Assembly: GCF_000308655.1 (NCBI RefSeq)
Contig: NZ_BAGC01000043.1
Location: forward strand, 682,001 to 746,000
Direction of reading: 5' to 3'
DNA: 64,000 bases
Source of the DNA: Nocardia niigatensis NBRC 100131
GTDB taxonomy: Bacteria; Actinomycetota; Actinomycetes; Mycobacteriales; Mycobacteriaceae
Of this stretch, positions 12,172 to 21,193 are shown piece after piece. The notes below the pieces were generated by a model, which ran no database searches, was not told where the DNA came from, and was given only the letters and a program-made list of their open reading frames with translations. A program made the translations under genes and the position numbers. Every line of letters begins with the position of its first letter. The first letter of the stretch is position 1.

Positions 12172-12519
12172 TTAATTCTTGGCGCGCTGGTAAGCGTCGA
12201 CGATCTCGGCCGGGATACGACCGCGCGAGGAAACCTGGTGTCCCTGAGCGCGCGCCCATTCACGGATCGCGGTGCTCTCCTCGCGGTCCACCGCCGGACG
12301 GGTGCGGCCACCGGCGGCCACCTTGCCGGTGCGCTTGGAGCGACCGACCTTGCGGGCCTTATCGGTCCACGGTTCCAGGGCCTCCCGCAGCTTCCCGGCG
12401 TTCTTGTTCGACAGGTCGATCTCGAAGTCGTTGCCGTCGATCGAGAAAAAGACGGTCTCGTCGGCCTTCGATTCGCCGTCGTAGTCGTCAACCAGAGTTA
12501 CGGTGACTTTCTTCGCCAT
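12172..12519 (-). CDS. lsr2: Lsr2 nucleoid-associated, H-NS-like xenogeneic silencer
   Basis: A 115-residue bridging nucleoid protein that binds the minor groove of AT-rich DNA. The N-terminal dimerisation domain (MAKKVTVTLVDDYDG, residues 1-60) is followed by a basic linker and a C-terminal DNA-binding domain with the AT-hook-like Arg99-Gly100-Arg101 (SSRGRIP). The ATG at 12519 follows GGAAGGG; an upstream in-frame start at 12588 is not supported. The 135-base upstream region is AT-rich for this genome, which fits autoregulation known for Lsr2. Confidence 0.96.
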   Translation of the reverse strand: MAKKVTVTLVDDYDGESKADETVFFSIDGNDFEIDLSNKNAGKLREALEPWTDKARKVGRSKRTGKVAAGGRTRPAVDREESTAIREWARAQGHQVSSRGRIPAEIVDAYQRAKN

Positions 12520-12654
12520 GGACTGCCCTTCCACGTGTGAGGTGCCGCTATTCGCCGAAATGCTAATGCCGCGCGATGCAGGATTCAAACCAGGCGCGAA
12601 TCGAATTAGGGGCGACCAGACTATTCTGCTATTACCGCTGAGACCGGCCGGCCT

Positions 12655-13230
12655 TCAGCACACCCGGAATGCGGCCAACCGCCACCCGGAACGACCGTGG
12701 ACAATGCGGGCGGCGAGCGCGAAACGCCGCCTGCCGCGGTCGTAACCCGCGCAAACTTCCGCCTGCCCCGGCCCGGCCATGATCACATCCACCCTGGTGA
12801 GGGTGGCGGTGCCGAGGTCCCGTCCGGGCAGCCGGCCCGCACCGGCCAGGGTGCGCACCGCGGCCACCACCGCGGGCTCCGCGAGCGGGCCCAACTGCCC
12901 CGCCGGACGACGGCCGTCCAGCACCTCCAGCGCCAGCCGCAGCGTCGCTCCGGCGAATTGTCTTGCCGCAGTGTTGCATTCGTCACCACCCCGGACTTTC
13001 ACAGCGTGCGAAGAACGCAGCACCCGGTGCAGGCCGGCGGATCCGGACGACGAGGACGCCGATCCGCGGTCGACTCGATTCCGGCATCCGGGCGGAGGGC
13101 CCGCGGTGCCGGACGGCGCCCGAGCGGGCGCCGGTTTACGCCGGCACTGCTCCAGTGACGGCTCGAACTGCGGTGTGGGCAGCAGGAATCCGCCCGCCGC
13201 CCGCACCGCTCGCGCTTCGACTGCTCCCAT
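12655..13230 (-). CDS. Rv3235-family protein
   Basis: The C-terminal ~110 residues (ATLRLALEVLDGRRPAGQL to the RSGWRLAAFRVC end) match what I remember of the Rv3235 family, a small actinobacterial alpha/beta domain of unknown function. The N-terminal part is Arg/Ala/Pro-rich and probably disordered; it starts with FLLPTPQFEP, an aromatic/proline segment seen near the start of relatives. I chose the ATG at 13230 (191 aa). An in-frame ATG at 13401 would add 57 low-complexity residues. No good ribosome site marks either. Confidence 0.6.
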   Translation of the reverse strand: MGAVEARAVRAAGGFLLPTPQFEPSLEQCRRKPAPARAPSGTAGPPPGCRNRVDRGSASSSSGSAGLHRVLRSSHAVKVRGGDECNTAARQFAGATLRLALEVLDGRRPAGQLGPLAEPAVVAAVRTLAGAGRLPGRDLGTATLTRVDVIMAGPGQAEVCAGYDRGRRRFALAARIVHGRSGWRLAAFRVC

Positions 13231-13458
13231 GGCGCGAGAGCATGACACCCCAGCCGGGCCCGGGCGGCACGAAAACCGGGTTCGCACCCCTCGACCTGCT
13301 TCAGCAGCGCGAGGCGCGGCGGCGGCCTGGGCGCCGAGCCCGCCGGCCGCGGCCGACGCCGCCGCGGAGACCACCGTCACCGCCACCCGCGCCGGCCGCA
13401 TCGGACCGCTGAACCGCCTGGATTGTCATGCCCGCCATGCTGATCGGCGGGCTACCGC

Positions 13459-14955
13459 TCAGCGGGCGGGCTCGAGCACCTCGGCCGCGGCCACCGGCTG
13501 CAGCGTCTTGCTCAGGTCGGTGCGCATGACCATCGCGGTGTCCAGCAGGTAGTTCTGGCGCACCTGCCACGGATGCCGATCGCCCTGGCGCGGGAAGTCG
13601 CCGATCGAGCGCTGGACATAGCCGGAGGCCAGATCCAGCAGCGGACGCTCCTGCAGGGTGCGCTGCGGCTGCGGAACCACCGCGCGGTAGCCGTTGCGGT
13701 CCATGTACCCGAGCACCTTGCAGACCAGCCGCGAGGTGAGGTCGGCGCGCAGCGTCCAGGAGGCATTGGTGTAGCCGATGCACACCGCGAAGTTGGGCAC
13801 CCCGGTCAGCATGGTGCCCTGCCAGACGAACTGCTCGGACAGCTCCACCGGCGCACCGTCGACCACCAGGTCGATACCGCCGAAGGCGAGCAGCTGCAGG
13901 CCGGTGGCGGTGACCACCACATCCGCCTCGACAACCTGGCCGGACTTCAGCCGGATGCCCTCGGGCACAAAGGTTTCGATGTGATCGGTGACCACCTCGG
14001 CCTTGCCCTTGCGCATGGCCTTGAAGAAGTCGGCGTTGGGCACCGCGCACAGGCGCTGATCCCACGGGTTGTACTCGGGCGTGAAGTGGTCGGCGACCAG
14101 CTTCTCGTCCTTCAGGATTCGCGTGGTGAGCCCGGTGAGCAGCTTGCGGGCGGCCTCGGGCCGACGCCGGCAGTACTGGTAGAAGCCGATGCTGAACAGG
14201 ATGTTCTTGGTGCGGATGAGCCGGTGCGCCAGGTTCGGCGGCAGCAGTTCGCGCATCCGGTCGGCGACCTTGTCACGGCCGGGGACCGCGGAGATCCAGG
14301 TGGGGCTGCGCTGCAGCATGGTGACGTGCTCGGCCTGCTCGGCCATGGCCGGGACCAGGGTGACCGCGGTCGCGCCGCTGCCGATGACCACCACCCGCTT
14401 GCCGGTGTAGTCGAAGTCCTCGGGCCAGAACTGGGGGTGGACCACGGTGCCGGCGAAGTCGGCGATGCCGGGGAACTCGGGCGAGTGGCCCTGGTCGTAG
14501 TTGTAGTAGCCGGAGCAGGAGTAGAGGAAGCCGCAGGTGAGCGTGCTGCGCTCGACGGCCCCGGCGGTGCGGTGCTCGAGCGTCAGGGTCCACCGCGACT
14601 CGCCGCTGTCCCATTCGGCGCCAACGACTTTGGTGCCGAATCGGATGTGCTTGTCGATGCCGTTCTCGGTGGCCGTATCGGCGATGTAGCGCAGGATGGA
14701 CGGCCCGTCGGCGATGGACTTGGCGTCCCGCCACGGCTTGAACGGGTAGCCGAGGGTGAACATGTCGCTGTCGGAGCGGATGCCCGGGTAGCGGAACAGG
14801 TCCCAGGTGCCCCCGAGCGCGTCGCGGGCCTCGAGGATGGCGTAGCTGCGGCCGGGGTGTTCGGCCTGCAGGCGGTACGCCGCACCGATGCCGGAGAGCC
14901 CGGCTCCGACGATGACGACGTCGAGGTGTTCGGCGTGAGGTTGCGCGGCGTTCAT
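13459..14955 (-). CDS. ethA: Flavin-containing Baeyer-Villiger monooxygenase, EthA-like
   Basis: A 498-residue FAD/NADPH monooxygenase closely resembling mycobacterial EthA (ketone oxygenation; activator of ethionamide in M. tuberculosis). Seen are the FAD motif VVIVGAGLSGIGAAY (residues 13-27), the signature RYPGIRSDSDMFTLGY, the Baeyer-Villiger fingerprint F167-x-G-x3-H-x3-W177-P, and the NADPH motif VVVIGSGATA. Length equals EthA (489). The ATG at 14955 follows GGAAG. It is divergent from an AraC-type regulator with 58 bases between starts. EthA in mycobacteria is instead paired with the TetR repressor EthR, which is not seen here. Confidence 0.9.
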   Translation of the reverse strand: MNAAQPHAEHLDVVIVGAGLSGIGAAYRLQAEHPGRSYAILEARDALGGTWDLFRYPGIRSDSDMFTLGYPFKPWRDAKSIADGPSILRYIADTATENGIDKHIRFGTKVVGAEWDSGESRWTLTLEHRTAGAVERSTLTCGFLYSCSGYYNYDQGHSPEFPGIADFAGTVVHPQFWPEDFDYTGKRVVVIGSGATAVTLVPAMAEQAEHVTMLQRSPTWISAVPGRDKVADRMRELLPPNLAHRLIRTKNILFSIGFYQYCRRRPEAARKLLTGLTTRILKDEKLVADHFTPEYNPWDQRLCAVPNADFFKAMRKGKAEVVTDHIETFVPEGIRLKSGQVVEADVVVTATGLQLLAFGGIDLVVDGAPVELSEQFVWQGTMLTGVPNFAVCIGYTNASWTLRADLTSRLVCKVLGYMDRNGYRAVVPQPQRTLQERPLLDLASGYVQRSIGDFPRQGDRHPWQVRQNYLLDTAMVMRTDLSKTLQPVAAAEVLEPAR

Positions 14956-15013
14956 GACTTCCAGTCTGTGGGGCCTGCCATCCGGTTTCTTGACTCTGTG
15001 CGACAAGTATTTG

Positions 15014-16036
15014 ATGCTGGACGACATGTCGGTGATCAGATCCGCGGGCTTGCGGGGTTTCCGTGCCACCGTAGCCGAGCTCGGCGGGGACGCCGAGGAA
15101 CTGGCCGCCGCCTGCGGACTGCCCCTCGCCGCCCTGGACGCCGACGATCTGCTGGTCCCGGATCACGCGGTCGGGGCGGTGCTGGAGCTGGCCGCGCACC
15201 GGCTGGACTGCCCGGATCTGGGACTGCGCATGGCGTCGCGGCAGGACCTCGACATGCTCGGCCCGCTGGCGCTGGCCATCCGTAATGCCACCACCCTGGC
15301 CGCGGTGCTGGACTGCACCTCGCGGTACCTGTTCGTGCACGCCCGTTCATTGAGCCTGACCTTGGAACCCGACCCGTACGGCGATCGCGGCGTCCTCGCC
15401 CTGCGCTACGGCGTCACCATGCCCGGTCTGCCCACCCCTGTACAGGGCACCGATCTCGGATTGGCGTTCGTGCACAGGACGATTCAGCGCCTGGCCGAGG
15501 ACCGCTACGGGCTGCGCTCGGTGGAGGTCCCCTACCGCCCCGCCGCCCCGATCCAGGCGTACGAGGAATTCTTCGGCGCGCCAGTGCGAATCGAGCGCCC
15601 GGCGGCGCTGCTGCGGATACCGGCCGCCCTGGGCAATCGGCCGCTCTCGGGCGGCGACGAGAACCTGCACCGGCTGGCGATGGCCTTCCTGGCCGAACAG
15701 GCCGGCGACGCGGCCACCGCGGTCACGCCCCGGGTGCGGACCACGCTGCAGAAGTTGCTGGGCACCACCGCCCCCGAAATCGATGCGGTGGCACGGCTGC
15801 TCACCCTGCATCCGCGCACCCTGCAGCGGCGGCTGGCGGCCGAGGGCACCACCTTCGCGGCGATTCTGGACGAGGTACGGCGTGTGGAAGCGCGCCGCTA
15901 TCTGACCACCACGGATATGCCGATGAGTCAGGTGGCCTCACTCATCGGACTTTCCGAGCAGTCGGTTTTCACCCGTTGCTGTCAGCGCTGGTGGGATGCA
16001 ACGCCGACCGCCGTGCGCAAGGGCAAAGCGGGCTGA
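15014..16036 (+). CDS. AraC-family transcriptional regulator
   Basis: A 340-residue regulator with an N-terminal arabinose-binding-like domain of the OruR/ArgR type (about 15-200) and a C-terminal AraC HTH. The HTH shows IDAVARLLTLHPRTLQRRL and the second helix pair SQVASLIGLSEQSVFTRC. It starts 58 bases from the divergent EthA-like gene and is the obvious candidate regulator of it. The start at 15014 or at the next in-frame ATG (15026) is uncertain because neither has a good ribosome site; the mRNA may be leaderless. Confidence 0.82.
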   Translation: MLDDMSVIRSAGLRGFRATVAELGGDAEELAAACGLPLAALDADDLLVPDHAVGAVLELAAHRLDCPDLGLRMASRQDLDMLGPLALAIRNATTLAAVLDCTSRYLFVHARSLSLTLEPDPYGDRGVLALRYGVTMPGLPTPVQGTDLGLAFVHRTIQRLAEDRYGLRSVEVPYRPAAPIQAYEEFFGAPVRIERPAALLRIPAALGNRPLSGGDENLHRLAMAFLAEQAGDAATAVTPRVRTTLQKLLGTTAPEIDAVARLLTLHPRTLQRRLAAEGTTFAAILDEVRRVEARRYLTTTDMPMSQVASLIGLSEQSVFTRCCQRWWDATPTAVRKGKAG

Positions 16037-16184
16037 CCACACGGTATGTCGGCGCGGCGCGCTCGAGTTCCGATGGGCCCATTGGCAAATCAAGCACGGC
16101 GAGTCGCTCGAAACACGCACTCGATTTGCGGGTCGCCGCGTGTCGATCATGGTCATTCGGCGCCGCCACCCTCAGGATGTCCTG

Positions 16185-16373
16185 ATGATCGCGGAATGCC
16201 CGTCCTGCGCTTGGCCCTCCCCCGCTGTCGCCTCCCACCGCGGGGTGCAGTATCTGCGCTGTGTGTGCGGCCAGTGGTTGATCAGCGTGCACGGGAAGGT
16301 GGTCGGCGCGGCCGGGGGCACCACGTTCAGCGGGAACAACCCGCTGGCGGAGATCGCCGGATTCCGGGATTAG
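16185..16373 (+). CDS. Small zinc-ribbon-like protein
   Basis: A 62-residue protein with two cysteine pairs, CPSC near the N terminus and CVCG about 20 residues later, spaced as in a zinc ribbon. The rest is short and Gly-rich. The ATG at 16185 has a weak AGGAT upstream. Its stop codon overlaps the stop of the convergent NTF2-like gene by two bases. Function is unknown. A longer frame reaching back to 15996 overlaps the AraC gene and is unlikely. Confidence 0.5.
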   Translation: MIAECPSCAWPSPAVASHRGVQYLRCVCGQWLISVHGKVVGAAGGTTFSGNNPLAEIAGFRD

Positions 16374-17176
16374 CTCGCCGGCACGAAGATTCGCGCCGAT
16401 TCGATGCGTAGCCCGCGGTCGGCGAAGTCCAGTTCGGCGATGCCGCGGCCCTCACGGGTCTCCACCGACACCGTCACGGCGTGCCCGGCGGCGATGGCCT
16501 TGCCCCAGCGTAGGCCCTTCACGCGGGTGGCGAAGTCCTCGAGGGACATCGCGCCGTCCACACCCCACTCCAGGCGCGGGACCGGCGCCAGAACCGCACG
16601 GGCACTGGATGAATCACCGGCGGCCACGGCATCCAGCAGCCGCCCGGCGGCCTGCTTCCCCGCCGCGCCGACGCCGCGCAGACCGGACATGAAGCCCATC
16701 GCACCGCCGATGCCCTGATTGCCGATCAGCTGCGGGCCGAGCTTGGCCCCGGCCAGCAGGCCCTGCACGCCGGATCCGAGCAGCTGGCCGATCATGCCCG
16801 CCAGTTCCCAATGTGCGCGCAGGGCACGGATTTTCAGCGTCCCGTCCACCTGGGCCAGGTCATAGCGGAGATGCATGGGCACGTGCAGGGTGACGCCGGT
16901 GGACATGGTGGTGGCGATGGTGAGATCGCGGAAGACCGTCATGCCGCACACCACGTCGGCGGTCACGTCGAAGACGATGCCGTTGGGCGCGATGAAGGTG
17001 TCGTAGAAGCGCTCGATGGCCGCGCGGCCGACATGCGGGCGCGAGCCGACCGGATCCTCGACACTGCCGTCATCGGCGAAAAGGCCGACCCAGGCGGCTT
17101 TGTCGTGTGCGCCGACCGCCCGCGGTGAAGCTTCGACGGTCGCCACTAGTTCGGCGGCGGTGGGATTCGCGGGCAC
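16370..17176 (-). CDS. NTF2-like / SnoaL-like protein with C-terminal extension
   Basis: The first ~130 of 268 residues form an NTF2/SnoaL-like domain (HDKAAWVGLFADDGSVEDPVG, then GRAAIERFYDTF), a cone-shaped fold used by ketosteroid isomerases and many non-enzymes. A Gly-rich helical stretch follows (LLGSGVQGLLAGAKLGPQLIG), then a second alpha/beta part. Members of this group in Nocardia and Rhodococcus are often linked to lipid or steroid metabolism, but nothing here proves a reaction. Its end overlaps the convergent zinc-ribbon gene. Confidence 0.7.
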   Translation of the reverse strand: MPANPTAAELVATVEASPRAVGAHDKAAWVGLFADDGSVEDPVGSRPHVGRAAIERFYDTFIAPNGIVFDVTADVVCGMTVFRDLTIATTMSTGVTLHVPMHLRYDLAQVDGTLKIRALRAHWELAGMIGQLLGSGVQGLLAGAKLGPQLIGNQGIGGAMGFMSGLRGVGAAGKQAAGRLLDAVAAGDSSSARAVLAPVPRLEWGVDGAMSLEDFATRVKGLRWGKAIAAGHAVTVSVETREGRGIAELDFADRGLRIESARIFVPAS

Positions 17177-17303
17177 GGTGTCCTCCAGGTGTTGGCAAGC
17201 GCGCGCGATGATACCGAAACCCCGGCATTCCCGAAGGCGGTCGGGAAGTCTGCCCCACGGTCACGCCCGGAAAAGCGGCGGCGGGATCGGTACCGTCGGT
17301 GGC

Positions 17304-17849
17304 GTGCCTGCGCTCCGGAGGGTCATCGCCGCGGTCGCGACGGCGACGGCGCTGATCGTCGCTCTCGCGTTCGCGGGTCTGCCGGTGTTCGTGCACCCGC
17401 AGGTGGATCCGCTGCGCCCGGCCGACGCCATCGTGGTGCTCGGCGGTACCGCGTACGCGCGCTACGACGTGGGACTGAAGCTGGCGGAGGAAGGCTACGC
17501 ACCCGAGTTGCTGATCTCGCGATCCACCGGCCAGAACGATTCGGTGATGGACCGCTACTGCGACGGCGGCTTCACGTTCACGGTCTCCTGCTTCGTGCCG
17601 GACCCATGGACCACCCAGGGCGAGGCCGAGGAGATCCGCCGCCGGGCGCGAGCCGGGCACTGGCAGCACATCATCGTGGTGACCTATACCCCGCATGTCT
17701 CGCGCGCGCGATACATCGTGGAAAAGTGTTTTTCCGGTCAGATCACCATGGTCGCGAGTCCCAGTGATTCGGGGCTGTTGTTCTGGTCGTGGATGTATGT
17801 ACGGCAGTCGGCGGGATATGTGCGCGCGTTTCTACAGGGCGGATGCTGA
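17304..17849 (+). CDS. YdcF-like DUF218 membrane-anchored protein
   Basis: A 181-residue protein with one N-terminal membrane segment (about 4-24, VIAAVATATALIVALAFAGL) and a DUF218 domain starting with ADAIVVLGG, like the SanA/ElyC/YdcF family linked to envelope integrity. The domain would face outside the cytoplasm. The GTG at 17304 is chosen because the membrane segment follows at once; no strong ribosome site is seen. It is followed after 128 bases by a GMC oxidoreductase in the same direction. Confidence 0.75.
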   Translation: MPALRRVIAAVATATALIVALAFAGLPVFVHPQVDPLRPADAIVVLGGTAYARYDVGLKLAEEGYAPELLISRSTGQNDSVMDRYCDGGFTFTVSCFVPDPWTTQGEAEEIRRRARAGHWQHIIVVTYTPHVSRARYIVEKCFSGQITMVASPSDSGLLFWSWMYVRQSAGYVRAFLQGGC

Positions 17850-17977
17850 GCCGAAAGGCTCGCTGCCATCGGGCCGAAAGATGCGCCACAGCCGCGCAAT
17901 TGAGCGGTTACGATGAGGTCCGGGCAAAGGAAAGCGCGTCCGTCTCGGGGGTGGATGCGGGTGCGGGAGGATTTCCG

Positions 17978-19573
17978 GTGCGTATCGACGACCTTCGTAC
18001 CGTGCGGGACAGTGAGCTGACCGCCGACCTGTGCATTATCGGGTCCGGACCGGCAGGTCTGACCCTGGCTACCGAACTCGCGGGAAGTTCGCTGCGGGTG
18101 CTGGTGCTGGAGAGCGGCGGGCGCGAACTCACTCCCGGCTCCGATGCGCTCAATGACATCGAGAATGTGGGCGCCGCCCGGGCGCAGCCCTATCGCAATG
18201 CCCGCAATCGCATTCTGGGCGGCAGCTCGCACACCTGGAGCGGACGCTGCGCACCGTTGGACGAACTGGATTTCGCGACCCGCGCCTGGGTCCCGTTCTC
18301 CGGCTGGCCGATCGGATTCACCGAGGTCGAGCCGTATCTCGATCGGGCGGCCGGACACCTCGGACTGGGGTACGGGGCCGGGTACACCGGTGACCGGTTC
18401 TGGGAGCTGGCCGACCGGATTCCGGCCCAGCCGGACGTGGACCGGCGCTGGCTGCGGCCCTACTTCTGGCAGATCAGCAAGGACCCGGCGGATCCGTTCG
18501 ACTCCAAGCGATTCGGCGTCCACACCGACCACATCGCCGCGGACAATGTTCGAATTCTGCTGAATGCCACCGTTTCCCAAATCGATACCGATCCGGATGG
18601 TGCGCGGGTCGAGGCATTACAGGTGATGGATTCCGACGGAAATACCCGCATCGTGCGCGCAACGCGAATTGTGCTGGCCGCCGGTGGAATCGAAAACGCG
18701 CGCCTGCTGCTCGCGTCGAATCGCATTGTGCCGGGCGGTATCGGCAATCGCCACGATGTGGTCGGCCGGTATCTGCTGGATCATCGCTGCGGCGTGGTGG
18801 GCGCGCTCGATCCGCACGCCTCGGCGGCCGCCCGTGACCGATTCGGCAAATATGTGGTGAAAACCCGCGGCGGTAAGCACACCTTCCTGCACGGGCTGGC
18901 GCTGTCACCGGAAATCCAGGCCGACGAGGGACTCCTCAACTGCGCCCTGTGGATTCAGGAGGTGCCCGCCGAGGACGACCCCTGGGAATCGGTCAAGAAC
19001 CTGCTGCGCGGCCATATGAACCTGCACGACGCGCGCACCGTCGCCGGCCATCCCGGCCTGCTGCTCGCCGGCGCCAAACGCCGGCTCATCGACCACACCG
19101 GCCTGCCGCGCAAACTCGAACACGTGGAACTGCGCTGCATGGTGGAGCAGACCCCGGACCCGCGTAGCCGGATCACCCTGGGCGACACCGTGGATCACCT
19201 CGGCATGCCGCGCCCGCGCATCGACTGGCAGGTCAGCGCCCAGGAGGACGCCACGGTCCGCCGAGCCGCCGCCCTGGTCGCGGGCGAGTTCGCCCGCCTC
19301 GGCTATCCCCCGCCCGCGCTGGACGAATGGGTCCGCGAGACCAGCGATCTCCCGGCCCGGCTCACCGACTGGGCGCATCCCACCGGCGCGACCCGCATGT
19401 CGGCGGACCCGCGCATCGGGGTGGTGGACGCCGACTGCCGGGTGCACGGGATGACCAATCTCTATATCGCCGGCAGTTCGGTCTTCCCGACCAACGGCCA
19501 CGCCAATCCCACGCTGACCATCGTCGCGCTGGCCGTGCGGCTGGCCGACAACCTGCGCAGCGCCGCGGCCTGA
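17978..19573 (+). CDS. GMC-family FAD oxidoreductase
   Basis: A 531-residue glucose-methanol-choline type flavoenzyme. The FAD motif LCIIGSGPAGLTLATELA is near the N terminus. The C-terminal block contains HPTGATRMS, VVDADCRVHGMTNLYIAGSS and GHANPT, in which the His and Asn are the usual catalytic pair. The substrate is unknown; relatives oxidise sugars, cholesterol or alcohols. The GTG at 17978 follows GGGAGG at ideal spacing, so the upstream extension to 17789 is rejected. It ends at a clear hairpin facing the mce operon. Confidence 0.88.
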   Translation: MRIDDLRTVRDSELTADLCIIGSGPAGLTLATELAGSSLRVLVLESGGRELTPGSDALNDIENVGAARAQPYRNARNRILGGSSHTWSGRCAPLDELDFATRAWVPFSGWPIGFTEVEPYLDRAAGHLGLGYGAGYTGDRFWELADRIPAQPDVDRRWLRPYFWQISKDPADPFDSKRFGVHTDHIAADNVRILLNATVSQIDTDPDGARVEALQVMDSDGNTRIVRATRIVLAAGGIENARLLLASNRIVPGGIGNRHDVVGRYLLDHRCGVVGALDPHASAAARDRFGKYVVKTRGGKHTFLHGLALSPEIQADEGLLNCALWIQEVPAEDDPWESVKNLLRGHMNLHDARTVAGHPGLLLAGAKRRLIDHTGLPRKLEHVELRCMVEQTPDPRSRITLGDTVDHLGMPRPRIDWQVSAQEDATVRRAAALVAGEFARLGYPPPALDEWVRETSDLPARLTDWAHPTGATRMSADPRIGVVDADCRVHGMTNLYIAGSSVFPTNGHANPTLTIVALAVRLADNLRSAAA

Positions 19574-19584
19574 CGGGTCGCGAA

Positions 19585-19615
19585 GGCCCGCCGCGCTCGA
19601 AATCCACGGCGGGCC
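19585..19615 (+). terminator. Rho-independent-like terminator after GMC gene
   Basis: Arms GGCCCGCCG (19585-19593) and CGGCGGGCC (19607-19615) form a perfect 9-base stem, followed by AAGGTTTT on the plus strand. It separates the convergent GMC oxidoreductase gene and the last gene of the mce operon. Confidence 0.7.
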
Positions 19616-19630
19616 AAGGTTTTCCGGCGG

Positions 19631-20212
19631 TTACTGCTTGGGCAGCGGGAGGTCGATGCCGCCGACGTCGGTGACCTTCCAGTCGCTCTTCGGGTCGACG
19701 CTCACCGTGTAGTAGATGGTGGTGAGAACGCCGTCCGGGTTCTGCGCGTTGGTGGAGTCGACGTTCAGATAGACATTCACCTTGTAGGCGCCGTTGTCGC
19801 GATTGGTGACCTGCGAGCTGAGCAGGGTCGGGCTCGAGGTCCACTTCAGCGGGACCAGGATCTCCTGCAGCTTCGAGGAGGTGGCGTCGAACTTGCTCGC
19901 CAGCGCCGGGGTGGTGTTGGACTTCAGGCGCGCGGTCCAGGCGTTGAAGTCGGCGAAGTTGAGGTTGGCCGCGCCCATGGCGTACTCGGAGGCCACCTGC
20001 TCGGCGTGCTTGTCGTTCGCGGCCTGGGCGTCACGGTCCTTCAGGTCGCCGCGGGCGGACTGCCACAGCACGGTGACCGCGACCAGCGCGCCGATGAGCA
20101 GCACCGCGGCGACCGCGGTCACCAGGGTCGAGACCTTCAGCTGCACCGTCTTGCCCACGGCGGGCGCCGGATGCTGATCGACCGGCTGCGTCGATTCGGT
20201 GTCCTGAGACAT
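19631..20212 (-). CDS. mas: Mce-associated membrane protein (Mas)
   Basis: A 193-residue protein with one membrane segment (about 29-50, STLVTAVAAVLLIGALVAVTVLW) and an extracytoplasmic NTF2-like domain (AEQVASEYAMGAANLNFADFNAW onward). Mas proteins are accessory parts of mycobacterial and nocardial Mce lipid importers. It is the last gene of the operon, 24 bases after mceF with AAGGAGGAG before its ATG, so it is translated independently but transcribed with the rest. Only one mas gene is present. Confidence 0.88.
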   Translation of the reverse strand: MSQDTESTQPVDQHPAPAVGKTVQLKVSTLVTAVAAVLLIGALVAVTVLWQSARGDLKDRDAQAANDKHAEQVASEYAMGAANLNFADFNAWTARLKSNTTPALASKFDATSSKLQEILVPLKWTSSPTLLSSQVTNRDNGAYKVNVYLNVDSTNAQNPDGVLTTIYYTVSVDPKSDWKVTDVGGIDLPLPKQ

Positions 20213-20236
20213 GGGGTCTCCTCCTTGCTGGTACTG

Positions 20237-21193
20237 CTACTTCACGCCGACCTGCACGCGCACGGCACCGTCACCGGTGGCCGCGAGCGCCTGCGAGATC
20301 AAGCTGCTGATATTGAGCTGGGGCCCGGCGGTGCGTGCCGCGTCGGCGAGCGGCTGCAGCTGGGGCGCGAGGGTCTTCAATTCGGGTCCGGCCTGCTGCA
20401 GCCATTCGGTCAGCTTCGCCAGGAAGGGCGCCAGTCCATTGCCGGAGACATAGGCCTGCGGCCGGGGGGCACGGTCGACCAGTCTACCGACGGCATTGAT
20501 GAGCTCCTCGAGCGACTGCTCGAACTGCACGAATGCCGGTGCAGCGGCCGTGGTGGCCTCGCCCATGCCGTCGATGTTCGAGGCCGCCGCCTGGAAGCTG
20601 TTGAGTAGCTGGGCAATCTTGGGCTCGCGGCTCATAATGGCCGCGGCCAGTAGATCGCCGGCGCGGGTCAGGTTCGGCATGGCCGAATCCGTGTCGTGGA
20701 AAGCCGCCCCCAGCGTGCTCGCCAGCGAGGCCGCCACCTTCGGGTCGAGCTGGTTCATGATCTTGTTGACCAGCCGCGACACCTCGGGGATGGCGAGCGG
20801 CGACTTCACGACGGCCGCGTCGAGACGCTGGCCGTCCTTCAGGTACGGCCCGCCCGCGGTGCGCGGCCGGAATTCCACGAACGGCTCGCCCAGCGCGGAC
20901 AATTGCTCGATGGTGACGTCGCTGTCGGTGGGCAGCCGGCGGTCACCGTCGATGCGGAAGCCCACCTCGACGCCGTGCGCGGTGGAGGCCACCGAGGTGA
21001 TCTTGCCGACCCTCATGCCGGTGAGCAGAATCGGCGAACCCACGCTCAGCCCACCGGAATTCGCCATCACCATGGAGCCCTCGGTATAGTGCGCGAACGG
21101 ATCCGCCCGCACCACGCCGAAGGTCAGATAGCTCGCGCCCACCACGGTGACGGCCGCGATGCCGCCCAGCGACGCCAGCGAACCCCACTTCAT
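20237..21193 (-). CDS. mceF: Mce protein F, MlaD domain
   Basis: A 318-residue subunit of the Mce lipid importer: N-terminal membrane anchor (about 6-26), MlaD domain (YTEGSMVMANSGGLSVGSPI to about residue 115) and a long helical part forming the transport needle. The ATG overlaps the mceE stop (ATGA), so the frame upstream to 21448 is not used. Substrate class cannot be read from sequence; known Mce systems carry cholesterol, fatty acids or phospholipids. Confidence 0.93.
   Translation of the reverse strand: MKWGSLASLGGIAAVTVVGASYLTFGVVRADPFAHYTEGSMVMANSGGLSVGSPILLTGMRVGKITSVASTAHGVEVGFRIDGDRRLPTDSDVTIEQLSALGEPFVEFRPRTAGGPYLKDGQRLDAAVVKSPLAIPEVSRLVNKIMNQLDPKVAASLASTLGAAFHDTDSAMPNLTRAGDLLAAAIMSREPKIAQLLNSFQAAASNIDGMGEATTAAAPAFVQFEQSLEELINAVGRLVDRAPRPQAYVSGNGLAPFLAKLTEWLQQAGPELKTLAPQLQPLADAARTAGPQLNISSLISQALAATGDGAVRVQVGVK

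Noticed and set aside
13573..15285. 570-codon plus-strand frame opposite the EthA-like gene
   Set aside because: Covered by a fully recognisable monooxygenase on the other strand and overlapping the AraC gene; its translation has no family features.
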